The position numbers and the translations under genes were made by a program. Positions 24,182-34,652 of a stretch of 64,000 nucleotides of DNA are shown in pieces (the stretch's first letter is position 1; each line of letters begins with the position of its first letter). The stretch covers positions 1,612,001 to 1,676,000 of the forward strand of contig NZ_FTPS01000001.1 in NCBI RefSeq assembly GCF_900156525.1, written 5' to 3'. The DNA comes from Pontibaca methylaminivorans. Lineage in GTDB: Bacteria; Pseudomonadota; Alphaproteobacteria; Rhodobacterales; Rhodobacteraceae. The notes beneath the pieces are model-generated. The model was given only the letters and a program-made list of their open reading frames with translations, searched no databases and was not told where the DNA came from.

Positions 24182-24198
24182 AGGTATTGCAAATGCCT
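24182..24198. promoter_or_regulatory. near-palindromic candidate operator before matA
   Basis: AGGTATT-GCA-AATGCCT pairs at 6 of 7 arm positions in the divergent spacer between the DUF6522 gene and matA. It could serve either promoter; a GntR/FadR-type MatR is the usual regulator of mat genes, but none is visible here. Confidence 0.3.
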
Positions 24199-24334
24199 AA
24201 ACCGGGTCGCCCCGCCGGTTTGCGGGGGTCGGAACTGCGGCGCGATGCGGCCGCCGCCGGCCCCTGTTGCGGTGCAGTTGTGCATCCCGCGCACTGCCGA
24301 TAAGCATGGGGCAGGCAATGCGCGAGGGAGCACC

Positions 24335-25579
24335 ATGAGCCTGCTCGGAGATCTCCTGAATACCGTGTTCGAGCGGCGCTACGCGGGCGCCAGCGGCGAT
24401 GATTCACGTCCCATAGACCGGCTTGCCCGGGATCTGCTCGAGGCCGGGGACGAGATGACCGAACTCGAACTCGCGCGGCGCATTCTCGACCGTTATGGGC
24501 GTATGGACGACGGTGAGCGGCTGGCATTCTTCAGCTTTCTGGCCGATGATTGCGGCATCGACACCGGCGAGCTTCGCGAGGCGCTGGATCGTTACGAGGC
24601 CGAGCAGGGCATCAGGAACTATCGCGCGCTCATGGCCGCGGCAGAACCCCCCCGGCAGGAACTGTTCCGCCGCCTGAACCGGGTGCCCGGCGCCACGGCC
24701 AAGCTCGTGCAGATGCGCGGCGATCTGCTGCGCGTCACCCGCGACCATCCGTCGCTCAAGCGGCTCGATACCGATCTGCGCCATCTGCTGCGGTCGTGGT
24801 TCAATCGCGGCTTTCTGGTGCTGCGCCCGATCAGCTGGGAAACGCCGGCCAATGTGCTGGAAAAGATCATCCATTACGAGGCCGTGCACGCCATCCACAG
24901 CTGGGAGGATCTGCGCCTGCGGCTCGAGCCGCCGGACCGGCGCTGCTTTGCCTTTTTCCACCCGGCCATGCCTGACGATCCGCTGATCTTTGTCGAGGTG
25001 GCGCTGACCCGCGGCGTGCCCGGAGCGATCGACGATCTGCTGACCGGCACGCGCAAGGCGCTTCAGCCGGGCAAGGCCGACACGGCGGTGTTCTATTCGA
25101 TTTCCAACTGCCAGCGCGGGCTGGCCGGGATCTCCTTCGGCAATTCGCTGATCAAGCAGGTGGTGGCGGAGCTTTCGGCGGAATGTCCGCAGCTTCGCAC
25201 GTTCGTCACCCTCTCGCCGATTCCCGGGCTTGCCGTCTGGATGGCCGAGCAGGGGGTGACCCTTACACCCGAGGACGATGATGCCGCCGCGCGACTGCCG
25301 CGCATCGCCGCACGCTATCTGCTCGGGATGGAGGGGCAGCGCCCGAAGGATCCGGTGGCGCGGTTCCACCTCGGCAACGGGGCCGAGATCCACGACATCC
25401 ACGTGGCTGCCGATCTGTCCGAATCGGGCCGCCGGCAGTCGCACGGGGTGATGGTGAACTATCTGTACGACCCCGACCGCATCGCCCGCAATCTGGCCGG
25501 GCTCGCGGCGGGACGCCCGGCAGCGAGCCGGCGCGTGCAGGGGCTGGCGCGGCAGGCCGAGAAGAAAGAGCCGTCATGA
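24335..25579 (+). CDS. matA: malonyl-CoA decarboxylase
   Basis: Converts malonyl-CoA to acetyl-CoA and CO2. 414 residues, full length for the family. The N-terminal helical domain (about 1-130) is followed by the GNAT-like catalytic domain with FFHPAMPDDPLIFVEVALTRG, AVFYSISNCQRGLAGISFGNSLIKQV and FVTLSPIPGLAVWM; the SPIPG and FHPAMP..PL..VEVAL motifs and the catalytic Ser/His pattern are typical. The start at 24335 has a GAGGGAG ribosome site. It overlaps matB by ATGA; together they turn malonate into acetyl-CoA via malonyl-CoA. Confidence 0.95.
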   Translation: MSLLGDLLNTVFERRYAGASGDDSRPIDRLARDLLEAGDEMTELELARRILDRYGRMDDGERLAFFSFLADDCGIDTGELREALDRYEAEQGIRNYRALMAAAEPPRQELFRRLNRVPGATAKLVQMRGDLLRVTRDHPSLKRLDTDLRHLLRSWFNRGFLVLRPISWETPANVLEKIIHYEAVHAIHSWEDLRLRLEPPDRRCFAFFHPAMPDDPLIFVEVALTRGVPGAIDDLLTGTRKALQPGKADTAVFYSISNCQRGLAGISFGNSLIKQVVAELSAECPQLRTFVTLSPIPGLAVWMAEQGVTLTPEDDDAAARLPRIAARYLLGMEGQRPKDPVARFHLGNGAEIHDIHVAADLSESGRRQSHGVMVNYLYDPDRIARNLAGLAAGRPAASRRVQGLARQAEKKEPS

Positions 25580-27093
25580 ACCCGCTCCACGACATGCTGT
25601 TCGCGCAGCATGAGCGCCGCGACAGCCCGTTCCTGCATCTGCCCTCCGGCGAGACGATCAGCCACGGGGCGTTCATGGAGCGCGTGCAGCGGATCGGCGG
25701 CGCGTTGCGGGCCATGGGGCTCGAACCCGGGGACCGGCTTGCGGTGCAGGTCGAAAAATCCCCGGATGCCATCGCGCTTTATGGCGCCTGCGCGGCGCAG
25801 GGCATCATCTTCCTGCCGCTCAACACCGCCTATACCCCGGCGGAGCTTTCCTATTTCGTGACCGATTCCGGCGCGAAGCTGCTGCTGGCCGATCCCGGCC
25901 GCGCGGCCGCGCTGTCCGATATGGCGGCCCGTGCCGGGGCGCGGTTCGAGACGCTCGGGGTCGCGGGCGATGGCAGCCTTGCCGAAGCGGCCCTGACCGC
26001 CGATCCCGCCCCGCCCGTGCCGCGACGGGAAGGCGACCTTGCGGCGTTTCTCTATACATCCGGCACCACCGGGCGTTCCAAGGGGGCCATGCTGACGCAG
26101 GGCAACCTGCTGTCGAATGCGCGGGCGCTGGTGGATAGCTGGCGCTTCACGGCGGATGACGTTCTGGTTCATGCGCTGCCGATCTTTCATTCGCACGGGC
26201 TGTTCGTGGCGATCAACGTGACGCTGCTTGCTGGCGGGTCGATGGTGTTCCTGCCGCGGTTCGACGTGGATGCGGTGCTCGCGGCAATCCCGCGGGCGAG
26301 CGCGATGATGGGGGTGCCGACCTTCTATACCCGGCTGCTGGCGGACGAGCGTTTCGACCGCGCGCTCGGCGGGCACATGCGCGTCTGGATCAGCGGCTCC
26401 GCCCCGATGCTCGAGGAAACGCACCATCGTTTCGAGGCCCGCATGGGGAGCCGGATTCTCGAACGCTACGGCATGACCGAAACCAACATGAACACCTCCA
26501 ACCCCTACGCGGGCGAACGCCGCCCCGGCACCGTCGGCCTGCCGCTGCCGGGGGTGGAACTGCGCATCTGCGAACCCGGCACCGAGACCGAAGTCGCCAC
26601 GGGCGCGACCGGGATGATCGAGGTGCGCGGCCCCAACGTGTTCCGGGGCTACTGGCAGATGCCGGAAAAGACCGCGGCGGAACTGCGCGCGGACGGCTGG
26701 TTCATCACCGGGGATCTCGGGCGGCGCGCCGAGGACGGTTACGTGACCATTGTCGGGCGGGAGAAGGATCTGGTGATCTCGGGCGGCTACAACATCTATC
26801 CGCGCGAGATCGAGGAACTGATCGACGCCGTGCCGGGGGTGCTCGAATCAGCGGTGATCGGGGTGCCGCATCCCGACATGGGCGAGGGGCTCGTCGCCGT
26901 GGTGGTGCCCGAGCCGGGCCGTGTCCCGGACGAGAGCGTCATCCGGGACACGCTCGCGCAGCGGCTGGCCCGCTTCAAGCAGCCGCGCCTTTACGTCATG
27001 GCCGGGGAACTGCCGCGCAACACCATGGGCAAGGTGCAGAAGGCCGAATTGCGCCGCCGCCACGGCGCCGCCTTTGCGGAGGGCGCGCGCTAG
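25576..27093 (+). CDS. matB: malonyl-CoA synthetase (malonate-CoA ligase)
   Basis: Activates malonate with CoA and ATP. 505 residues of the ANL superfamily: P-loop-like FLYTSGTTGRSKGAMLTQGNL, ERYGMTETNMNTSNPY, GWFITGDLGRRAEDGYVTIVGREKDLVISGGYNIYPREIEE and the C-terminal catalytic Lys in LPRNTMGKVQKAEL. The MTETNMNTSNPY-GERRPGTVG context is characteristic of MatB. It overlaps matA upstream; the FAH-family gene follows after 42 bp, perhaps in the same transcript. No malonate transporter is visible nearby. Confidence 0.95.
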   Translation: MNPLHDMLFAQHERRDSPFLHLPSGETISHGAFMERVQRIGGALRAMGLEPGDRLAVQVEKSPDAIALYGACAAQGIIFLPLNTAYTPAELSYFVTDSGAKLLLADPGRAAALSDMAARAGARFETLGVAGDGSLAEAALTADPAPPVPRREGDLAAFLYTSGTTGRSKGAMLTQGNLLSNARALVDSWRFTADDVLVHALPIFHSHGLFVAINVTLLAGGSMVFLPRFDVDAVLAAIPRASAMMGVPTFYTRLLADERFDRALGGHMRVWISGSAPMLEETHHRFEARMGSRILERYGMTETNMNTSNPYAGERRPGTVGLPLPGVELRICEPGTETEVATGATGMIEVRGPNVFRGYWQMPEKTAAELRADGWFITGDLGRRAEDGYVTIVGREKDLVISGGYNIYPREIEELIDAVPGVLESAVIGVPHPDMGEGLVAVVVPEPGRVPDESVIRDTLAQRLARFKQPRLYVMAGELPRNTMGKVQKAELRRRHGAAFAEGAR

Positions 27094-27135
27094 CGCCAGG
27101 TCCGCGCAACGGATCATCAACAGGGAAGGTTCACC

Positions 27136-27984
27136 ATGAAATTGCTGCGTTACGGAGAAACAGGAACCGAGAAGCCGGGGCTGCTCGATCAGGATGGCCG
27201 GATCCGCGATCTGTCGGGCGAGGTTGCCGACATCACCGGTGCGACGCTGGACGAGGCGACGCTGGCGCGGCTGCGCGCGCTCGATCCGGCGGACCTGCCG
27301 CTGGTCGAGGGCAATCCGCGCCTTGGTCCCTGCGTCGGAAATATCGGCAAGTTCCTGTGCATCGGCCTGAACTATTCCGATCATGCGGCCGAGACGGGGT
27401 CCGAGATCCCCGAATATCCAATCCTGTTCCTCAAGGCGAATTCCGCGATCTGCGGGCCGAACGACACCGTGAGCCTGCCGCGCGAATCCCGCCACGCCGA
27501 CTGGGAGGTCGAACTTGGCGTGGTGATCGGCAAGGCCGGGAAATATCTCTCCGAGGCCGAGGCGCTCGACCACGTGGCGGGCTACTGCATCGTCAACGAT
27601 GTCAGCGAACGCCGCTTCCAGAGCAAGCTGAACGGCCAGTGGACCAAGGGCAAATCCTGCGACACCTTCGGCCCGGTCGGTCCCTGGCTGGTCACGCGCG
27701 ACGAGATCGCGGACCCCCAGAAGCTGGGCCTCACCTCGGACGTGAACGGCCGGCGGATGCAGGACGGCAACACCGGGAACATGATCTTCAGCGTTGCGCG
27801 GATCATCTCGCACCTGTCGGAACTGATGACGCTGCACCCGGGCGATCTGATCGCGACCGGCACGCCCTCCGGTGTCGGCATGGCGCAGAAACCCAGCCGC
27901 GTGTTCCTCCGCGCCGGGGACGAGATGGTGATGCGCATCGAGGGGCTGGGCGAACAGCGCCAGAGCGTCGCCCAGGACGGCTGA
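27136..27984 (+). CDS. fumarylacetoacetate-hydrolase-family protein
   Basis: 282 residues. The C-terminal FAH domain (about 75-280) has FLCIGLNYSDHAAETGSEIPEYPILFLKANSAICGP, the metal-binding Glu set (WEVELGVVIGK, Glu/Glu/Asp pattern) and NDVSERRFQ, GDLIATGTPSGVGM. These enzymes hydrolyse or decarboxylate 2-oxo acid derivatives; this subgroup is often labelled ureidoglycolate lyase without proof. It is next to mat genes and rnhB (3 bp gap). The substrate is unknown. Confidence 0.88.
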   Translation: MKLLRYGETGTEKPGLLDQDGRIRDLSGEVADITGATLDEATLARLRALDPADLPLVEGNPRLGPCVGNIGKFLCIGLNYSDHAAETGSEIPEYPILFLKANSAICGPNDTVSLPRESRHADWEVELGVVIGKAGKYLSEAEALDHVAGYCIVNDVSERRFQSKLNGQWTKGKSCDTFGPVGPWLVTRDEIADPQKLGLTSDVNGRRMQDGNTGNMIFSVARIISHLSELMTLHPGDLIATGTPSGVGMAQKPSRVFLRAGDEMVMRIEGLGEQRQSVAQDG

Positions 27985-27987
27985 GCC

Positions 27988-28641
27988 ATGTGCCTCCGGC
28001 AGAACGACCGTCCCGGTCCCGATTCCAGCCACGAGGCCGCGTTGCGGCAGCGCGGCTTTCTGCGCATCGCCGGGGTGGACGAGGTCGGGCGCGGGCCGCT
28101 CGCCGGGCCGGTGACGGCGGCGGCGGTGGTGCTCGACCTTGCTGCGGTTCCCGACGGCATCGACGATTCCAAACGGCTGACCGCGCGGCGGCGCGAGGTT
28201 CTTGCCGCCGAGATCGCGGCCTGCGCCACCGTTTCCGTCGCCCATGCGGATGTGGCCGAGATCGACACGCTCAATATCCTGCGCGCAAGCCACCTTGCCA
28301 TGATCCGTGCGCTTGCGGCGCTGGATCCCGCGCCCGATTTCGTGCTGATCGACGGCCGCATGTTGCCCGACGGGTTGGCGCTCCCGGCGCGGGCGGTGGT
28401 CGGCGGCGACGGGTGCTGCCTGTCGATCGCCGCCGCCTCGATCATGGCCAAGACCTGCCGCGATCGGCTGATGGCGGATCTGGCGCAACAGTTTCCGGGC
28501 TATGGCTGGGAGACCAACATGGGATATGGATCAAAAAGCCACAGAGAAGCGCTTCGAGATCTTGGCGTGACCCCACACCATAGGCGATCTTTCGCTCCCG
28601 TCCACAAGATGTTGTATCAAGAAAAATCCATAAGCGCCTGA
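27988..28641 (+). CDS. rnhB: ribonuclease HII
   Basis: Removes RNA from RNA-DNA hybrids. 217 residues with the catalytic opening [23 protein letters not shown] (first Asp-Glu), later [10 protein letters not shown] (Asp) and [14 protein letters not shown] (AASI.AK..RD), and the C-terminal [19 protein letters not shown]. All four acidic catalytic residues are present. It starts 3 bp after the FAH gene. It is followed by ccrM; rnhB next to ccrM is a recurring order in alphaproteobacteria. Confidence 0.95.
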   Translation: MCLRQNDRPGPDSSHEAALRQRGFLRIAGVDEVGRGPLAGPVTAAAVVLDLAAVPDGIDDSKRLTARRREVLAAEIAACATVSVAHADVAEIDTLNILRASHLAMIRALAALDPAPDFVLIDGRMLPDGLALPARAVVGGDGCCLSIAAASIMAKTCRDRLMADLAQQFPGYGWETNMGYGSKSHREALRDLGVTPHHRRSFAPVHKMLYQEKSISA

Positions 28642-28677
28642 TTCAAAAAGAAATTGACCCGGATTCCGGTTTGACTC
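28640..28677 (+). promoter_or_regulatory. cluster of three GANTC sites in the ccrM leader
   Basis: GATTC at 28640-28644, GATTC at 28662-28666 and GACTC at 28673-28677 fall in 38 bp directly upstream of ccrM; the first overlaps the rnhB stop. GANTC is the site that CcrM itself methylates, so the gene may be controlled by its own modification, as known for Caulobacter ccrM. Confidence 0.6.
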
Positions 28678-28726
28678 ATCCTTTGCTCAACCACAGGGCA
28701 CAAATCGCCCGATAATGAGGCAGTGA

Positions 28727-29830
<1,104 letters not shown>

Positions 29831-29861
29831 TCCGCAACCTCACACGACATTGCAGGACAGT

Positions 29862-30974
29862 CTACCGCCGGGCGCCCGCTGTCTCGGGCTGCCCCACCTT
29901 GGCCCCGCCGTTTCCGGCGGGGCCTTTTTCGTCGGCCAGCGCATGGGCCTTGCGCATCAGGGTCGGCAGGTCGGCCGGCCGGAAATCCTCGCCGGCGACG
30001 AAGAATCCGCGCGTGGGCCTGGCATCCGCAGGGAGCGTCGCGACCTGAACCGCAAGGATCAGGTGGAAATGTGTGAAGCTGTGGCGCACCTCTTCCGCGA
30101 GCAGTTGCCACTCGGCCGCGGCCGGCGGGACATGGCCGGCGGCTTCCGGGTCGTCCCAGTCGGAGCCCGGCCAGCCGAGCATCCCGCCGAGCATTCCGTT
30201 CTCGCCCCGCCGCTCGAGCAGCCAGGCCCCGTCCTCGCGCCGGCCGATATAAACGGTGCCGCGCCGCGTCGGTTTCGCGCGTTTCGGCAGGCGCCGCGGC
30301 AGGCTCGCGGGATCGCCGGCGCGAAATCCGGCGCAAGGCCCGCGCAGCGGACAGATGCCGCAGGCCGGCGCGCGCGGCGTGCAGATGGTCGCGCCGAGAT
30401 CCATCATCGCCTGCGCGTGATCGCCCGGACGCTGCTGCGGGGTCAGCGTGGCGGCCCGTTCGCGCAGCAGCGGCTTCACGCCCGGGAGCGGGGCGTGAAT
30501 GTCGAACAGCCGCGCGATGACGCGCTCGACATTGCCATCGACGACCGTTTCCGGCCGGTCAAAGGCAATCGCGGCGATCGCCGCCGCCGTATAGGGGCCG
30601 ATGCCCGGCAGGGCGAGGAGGGCGGCATGGTCGTCCGGGAACCGCCCGCCATGGTCGCGCACCACCATGCGCGCGCATTTCAGCAGGTTGCGCGCCCGCG
30701 CGTAATACCCGAGCCCCGCCCATTGGGCCATGACCTCGCCCTCCTGTTCCGCCGCCAGCGCATGGATGTCGGGCCAGCGCGCGGTGAACCGCTCGAAATA
30801 GCCCCGGACGGCGGCGACAGTGGTCTGCTGCAGCATGATCTCCGACAGCCAGACGCGATAGGGGTCCGGGCGGATGCCCTTGGCCCGCGCCGCGGGGCCG
30901 ACCCGCCAGGGCAGGGTGCGCGCATGGTCGTCATACCAGGCAAGCAACAAGGCGCTGATCCGGCTGTTACACAT
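29862..30974 (-). CDS. mutY: A/G-specific adenine glycosylase
   Basis: Removes adenine mispaired with 8-oxoguanine. 370 residues: helix-hairpin-helix and catalytic region VWLSEIMLQQTTVAAVRGYFERF and LPGIGPYTAAAIAAIAFDRPETVVDGNVERV (catalytic Asp), then the [4Fe-4S] loop CTPRAPACGICPLRGPC (C-x6-C-x2-C-x5-C), then the NUDIX-like C-terminal domain. The start at 30974 (MCNSRISALL) is chosen as the first ATG matching the conserved N-terminus; the ribosome site is weak. It is divergent from dciA. The last ~30 codons are also the terminator of ccrM on the other strand. Confidence 0.94.
   Translation of the reverse strand: MCNSRISALLLAWYDDHARTLPWRVGPAARAKGIRPDPYRVWLSEIMLQQTTVAAVRGYFERFTARWPDIHALAAEQEGEVMAQWAGLGYYARARNLLKCARMVVRDHGGRFPDDHAALLALPGIGPYTAAAIAAIAFDRPETVVDGNVERVIARLFDIHAPLPGVKPLLRERAATLTPQQRPGDHAQAMMDLGATICTPRAPACGICPLRGPCAGFRAGDPASLPRRLPKRAKPTRRGTVYIGRREDGAWLLERRGENGMLGGMLGWPGSDWDDPEAAGHVPPAAAEWQLLAEEVRHSFTHFHLILAVQVATLPADARPTRGFFVAGEDFRPADLPTLMRKAHALADEKGPAGNGGAKVGQPETAGARR
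29901..29929 (+). terminator. ccrM terminator embedded in the mutY coding sequence
   Basis: A perfect 9-bp stem GGCCCCGCC (29901-29909) / GGCGGGGCC (29916-29924) with a GTTTCC loop is followed by TTTTT. It lies 70 bp past the ccrM stop but inside the convergent mutY gene, where it encodes part of the KGPAGNGGA tail. Confidence 0.8.
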
Positions 30975-31067
30975 TTTCTTTATGCGCTGCTTTCTGCTGG
31001 CACTGGTATCCCTCCACCCGATCCCTAGAATGACTGCGAGAAACAGGAAAGGCACGATCAGGACACG

Positions 31068-31598
31068 ATGGCGCAACGGCGGGCGACAACGCGCGGGTTC
31101 AAGCGCACCTCGGCGCTTCTGGGCGAACAGATCCGCCGTGTGGGCGAAAGCCGGGGCTTTGCCGTGTCGCGGCTGCTCACCCATTGGGACGAGATCGCCG
31201 GCCCCGCAATCGCGCCGGTCGCGCGCCCGGTCAAGGTAACCTATGGACGCGGCGGGCTGGGCGCAACGCTCACGCTGCTGACCACCGGCCCGCAGGCGGT
31301 GATGCTGGAGATGCAGAAGGAACGGCTGCGCGAAAAGGTGAACGCGGTCTACGGCTATAACGCGATCAGCCGCGTCCGTATCACCCAGACCGCGCCCACC
31401 GCCCTGGCCGAGGACCAGACGCCCTATGCGCCGCCGCCGCCCGCCGATGGCCGCGCGGCGCCGGGAGTTCCCCCCCGGGAGCCCGCACCGGAGCTGTCCG
31501 CACGCGCGCGCAACGTAGCAGACAGCGTGCAGAATGAGCCGCTGCGCGCCGCGCTCGAACAGCTTGCCTGCAATATATTGTCCAGAACGAAACCCTGA
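31068..31598 (+). CDS. dciA: DciA-like protein (DUF721), helicase loader family
   Basis: 176 residues. The DUF721 domain (about 10-110) begins RGFKRTSALLGEQIRRVGESRGFAVSRLLTHWDEIAGPAIAPVARPVKV, containing the Trp and the I-A-G signature of DciA. DciA loads the replicative helicase DnaB in bacteria lacking DnaC. The C-terminal third is Pro-rich (PPPPADGRAAPGVPPREPAPEL) and probably disordered. It is divergent from mutY, and the dsbA-like gene follows with a 13-bp gap. Confidence 0.85.
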   Translation: MAQRRATTRGFKRTSALLGEQIRRVGESRGFAVSRLLTHWDEIAGPAIAPVARPVKVTYGRGGLGATLTLLTTGPQAVMLEMQKERLREKVNAVYGYNAISRVRITQTAPTALAEDQTPYAPPPPADGRAAPGVPPREPAPELSARARNVADSVQNEPLRAALEQLACNILSRTKP

Positions 31599-31611
31599 AA
31601 GTGAGGCTGAA

Positions 31612-32388
31612 ATGAAGCGAATGACAGCGGTGATCGTCACCGGCGCCCTGCTGGCGCTGGGCGGCTACCTGGCGTTGAGCCCGAAAGCCGGCGAGGAGCC
31701 CGCCCTGATCGGCGCCGCCATGGCCCAGGAGGAGGCGGCAGAGTCCGAAGCCGGCGCAACCGCAGCCGAGGATCCGGCGACGGAAGAGACGGCCGCCGAT
31801 CAGGCGCAGGAAGAAACCGCTGCCGGGGACAGCTCGGCACAGATTCACGAGATGGTTCTCGGGGCCGAGGATGCGCCGGTCGAGGTCATCGAATATGCCT
31901 CCTATACCTGCCCGCATTGCGCCGCCTTCACACAGGGGCCGTTCAAGCAGATCAAGGAGAACTACATCGACACCGGCAAGGTGCGCTGGATTCACCGCGA
32001 GGTCTATTTCGACCGTTTCGGTCTCTGGGCCTCGATGGTCGCGCGCTGCGGCGGCGAGGACAAGTTCTTCGGCATCAACGACCTGATCTTTGAAAAGCAG
32101 GATGAATGGGTTCCTGCCCCCGGCCCTGACGAAGTCATGAATGCATTCGCTGTTGACCAGTTGCGCAAGATCGGCCGCGTCGCGGGGCTGGACGACGCGC
32201 AGCTTGAAGCCTGCCTTCAGGATGGGGACAAGGCGCAGGCGCTGGTGGAATGGTATGATGACAATCGCGACAGGGACGAGATCGAGAGCACCCCGAGCTT
32301 TGTCGTCAACGGCACGCTGGTCTCGAACCAGTCCTACGAGGATTTCGCCAGGCTGCTCGACTCCGAGCTTGAAAAAGCCGGCGAATGA
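31612..32388 (+). CDS. DsbA-family thiol:disulfide oxidoreductase
   Basis: 258 residues. The N-terminal signal anchor (MKRMTAVIVTGALLALGGYLALS) is followed by a long acidic Ala/Glu-rich linker (about 38-82) and a thioredoxin-fold domain with active site YTCPHCAAF. VYFDRFGLWASMVARCGGEDKFF and ESTPSFVVNGTLV (cis-Pro) complete the DsbA fold. It would oxidise or isomerise disulfides in the periplasm. The acidic linker is longer than usual and may tether the enzyme to the membrane. Start ATG 31612 fits the GTGAGGCTGA ribosome region. Confidence 0.9.
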   Translation: MKRMTAVIVTGALLALGGYLALSPKAGEEPALIGAAMAQEEAAESEAGATAAEDPATEETAADQAQEETAAGDSSAQIHEMVLGAEDAPVEVIEYASYTCPHCAAFTQGPFKQIKENYIDTGKVRWIHREVYFDRFGLWASMVARCGGEDKFFGINDLIFEKQDEWVPAPGPDEVMNAFAVDQLRKIGRVAGLDDAQLEACLQDGDKAQALVEWYDDNRDRDEIESTPSFVVNGTLVSNQSYEDFARLLDSELEKAGE

Positions 32389-32403
32389 TCCGGCTTCCCC
32401 GTC

Positions 32404-33405
32404 TCATGCAGGCGGGGGCGCGGCCTTTCGCAGCAGCGCAAGCAGCGGTTCGGGCTCTTCGATCCCGAGCCGCACCGGCAGGGTGATCACCTTCATGCGG
32501 AAGGCGGGCGGCAGGCGCACCGCGTCCTTTTCGGTGGTCACCATCTGCGCCCCGAGCAGCATCGCCTCATTTTCGAGCCGGGCCATCAGCGCCGGCGACA
32601 GCGGCTGGTGATCGTCGAGCGCCTCGGCCCGCCGCAGATCGGCGCCAAGCCCGCGCAGGGTGGCAAAGAATTTCTCCGGCCGCCCGATGCCGGCAAAGGC
32701 GAGCACCGGCGTGCCCTCCCATGTCATGCCGGTCCTGAGCGGCGCGAGCGCCCCGGTCACATGCGGGACGCGGATTTCCGCGCCCCAGCGGGCCGTGAAC
32801 TGGTCCTGCGCCGGCGCGGGGCCGATCGAAAGCAGGGCATCGGCCCGGGCAAGCCCCGCCGCGACCGGTTCGCGCAGCGGCCCGGCCGGCAGGCAGCGCC
32901 CGTTGCCAAAGCCGGTTTCCGCATCCACCACCAGCAGCGCGAACGATTTCCCGAGTGCCGGATCCTGAAAGCCGTCATCCATCACCAGGACGCTGGCTCC
33001 GGCTGCGGCCGCGGCACGGGCGCCTGCCGGGCGGTCCCGGGCCACCCAGGTGCGGGCAAAGGCCGACAGCAGAAGCGGCTCGTCCCCGACCTCGGCCGCG
33101 CTGTGGCGCCGCGGATCGACCTCGAGCGGGCCGGTCGCGCTGCCGCCATAGCCGCGCGAGAGCACATGCGGCGCATGGCCCATCCGGGCGAGTGCCTCGC
33201 AAAGCCAGATCACCGTCGGCGTCTTGCCGCTGCCGCCCGCGTTCAGATTGCCCGCGCAGATGACCGGGATGCCGGGGTCAAAGGGCGCGCCCCCCGCGAT
33301 CCGGCGTGCGGTCGCCTTGGCATAGACTGCGCCGAGCGGCGCCAGCGCCCGCGCCTGCCAGCCGGGCGCATCCGGTGGATTGTTCCAGAAGTCAGGCGCG
33401 CGCAT
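32404..33405 (-). CDS. lpxK: tetraacyldisaccharide 4'-kinase
   Basis: Adds the 4'-phosphate to lipid A precursor at the inner membrane. 333 residues with the P-loop [60 protein letters not shown] (conserved DDGFQ) and [10 protein letters not shown]. All are LpxK hallmarks. The gene overlaps the end of waaA by 14 bp, so Kdo transfer and lipid A kinase are co-translated. It is the last gene of the pmbA-cysQ-DUF4170-waaA-lpxK run and meets dsbA tail to tail. Confidence 0.95.
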   Translation of the reverse strand: MRAPDFWNNPPDAPGWQARALAPLGAVYAKATARRIAGGAPFDPGIPVICAGNLNAGGSGKTPTVIWLCEALARMGHAPHVLSRGYGGSATGPLEVDPRRHSAAEVGDEPLLLSAFARTWVARDRPAGARAAAAAGASVLVMDDGFQDPALGKSFALLVVDAETGFGNGRCLPAGPLREPVAAGLARADALLSIGPAPAQDQFTARWGAEIRVPHVTGALAPLRTGMTWEGTPVLAFAGIGRPEKFFATLRGLGADLRRAEALDDHQPLSPALMARLENEAMLLGAQMVTTEKDAVRLPPAFRMKVITLPVRLGIEEPEPLLALLRKAAPPPA

Positions 33406-34648
33406 GGGGCACGCTCCCGGTATCCAGCGTCTCCTGAACCAGGTCCAGCAGCCGGTCGGTCGCCTCCGCGCTTTCGGTGATCACCCGCCAGCCGGCAAGG
33501 GCGAGTTCCGACGCCTGATCGGGTGGCGTGAGCTGAATGATCGCTGAGCCGAGCGACAGGCCGTCATTGACGATCCGGGCGGCGCCGGCGGCGGCGAAAC
33601 GTGCATAGCTTTCCTGGTGGTCGCGCACGTTCGGCCCGTGCAGGATGGCCGTGCCGAGCGCGGCGGCCTCGAGCGGGCAGATGCCGCGCATCCCGGGCGC
33701 GAGCGATCCGGCGAGAAAGGCAACCGGCGCCGCGCGATACCAGAGCCCGGTGCCCGCACCGCCATCGGCGATCAAAACCTGCTTGTGATCCTCGATCGCG
33801 GGGCCGTCGCTCCAGGCGGCAAAGCGCAGATTGGCCGCGGCCAGCATCGGCCGAAGCGTTTCGATATCCGTTTCGCGTTCCGGGAGGATCACCAGCAGCA
33901 GCCGGTGAACAAGCCGCAGCGCGATCAGGTGCGCCTCGATCACGGCGGAGAATTCCTCGGCCTTCACATGGGCGGCCAGCCAGACCGGGCGGCTCGACAG
34001 GGCCTGGGTGAATGCGGTGAGATCGGTCTCGGGGCAGGGGGGCGGCAGCACCGAGGGGCGCAGCCGGCTCATGATCGTGATCCGCTCGTCCGTCACGCCA
34101 AGGCGGCGCATGGCCGCGGCCGCGCCGGCGCTTGTGGTCAGCACCCGGTCGAAGGTGGCGAGCTTGCGCCGCGTATGGTCGATGAACCAGCGCCGCCGCC
34201 GCTCGGGCAGGTCGGCCTCGCCCACATCCAGCAGCACGAGCGGCGCCCGTGTCGCCGCCACCGCCGCGATCACGTTCGGCATGAGGTGCCCGCCGAGCCA
34301 GAGGCACAGGTCGGGCGGCCAGCGCCCCGCCGCCCGTTCCAGCGGCGCCAGGCGGTCCCCGTCGAGGATCACCAGCCGGGCGACATCGCTGTCGCGCAGC
34401 GCGGCCAGGCCGGGGATGCGCCCCTGTTCGACCGTGATCAGAAGGTCGACGTCGCCGCGCTGGGTCTGCAGGCGCTGGCCGAGTTCATGCAGCACGGCAA
34501 GCCGGGCGCTGCTGGTGGCATGGGCCCAGACCAGTTCGCGGCCATCCTTGCGGCGGTCGGCCGCACCGGGGCGGCCCCCCGGGAGCGCATCCGGCGGCAT
34601 CCGCGGTGGCTGCCGCCATCCCGCCGTGAAGCCATGCCGCACGGCCAT
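33392..34648 (-). CDS. waaA: 3-deoxy-D-manno-octulosonic acid (Kdo) transferase
   Basis: Glycosyltransferase that adds Kdo to lipid A. 418 residues, GT-B fold: an N-terminal domain ([46 protein letters not shown]) and a C-terminal nucleotide-sugar domain ([69 protein letters not shown]). The LAGSLAP...PLEAAALG.A...GP motif is that of the WaaA/KdtA family. The typical N-terminal transmembrane segment is not obvious at this start (34648). It follows DUF4170 by 4 bp and overlaps lpxK. Confidence 0.88.
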   Translation of the reverse strand: MAVRHGFTAGWRQPPRMPPDALPGGRPGAADRRKDGRELVWAHATSSARLAVLHELGQRLQTQRGDVDLLITVEQGRIPGLAALRDSDVARLVILDGDRLAPLERAAGRWPPDLCLWLGGHLMPNVIAAVAATRAPLVLLDVGEADLPERRRRWFIDHTRRKLATFDRVLTTSAGAAAAMRRLGVTDERITIMSRLRPSVLPPPCPETDLTAFTQALSSRPVWLAAHVKAEEFSAVIEAHLIALRLVHRLLLVILPERETDIETLRPMLAAANLRFAAWSDGPAIEDHKQVLIADGGAGTGLWYRAAPVAFLAGSLAPGMRGICPLEAAALGTAILHGPNVRDHQESYARFAAAGAARIVNDGLSLGSAIIQLTPPDQASELALAGWRVITESAEATDRLLDLVQETLDTGSVPHARA

Positions 34649-34652
34649 GGGT

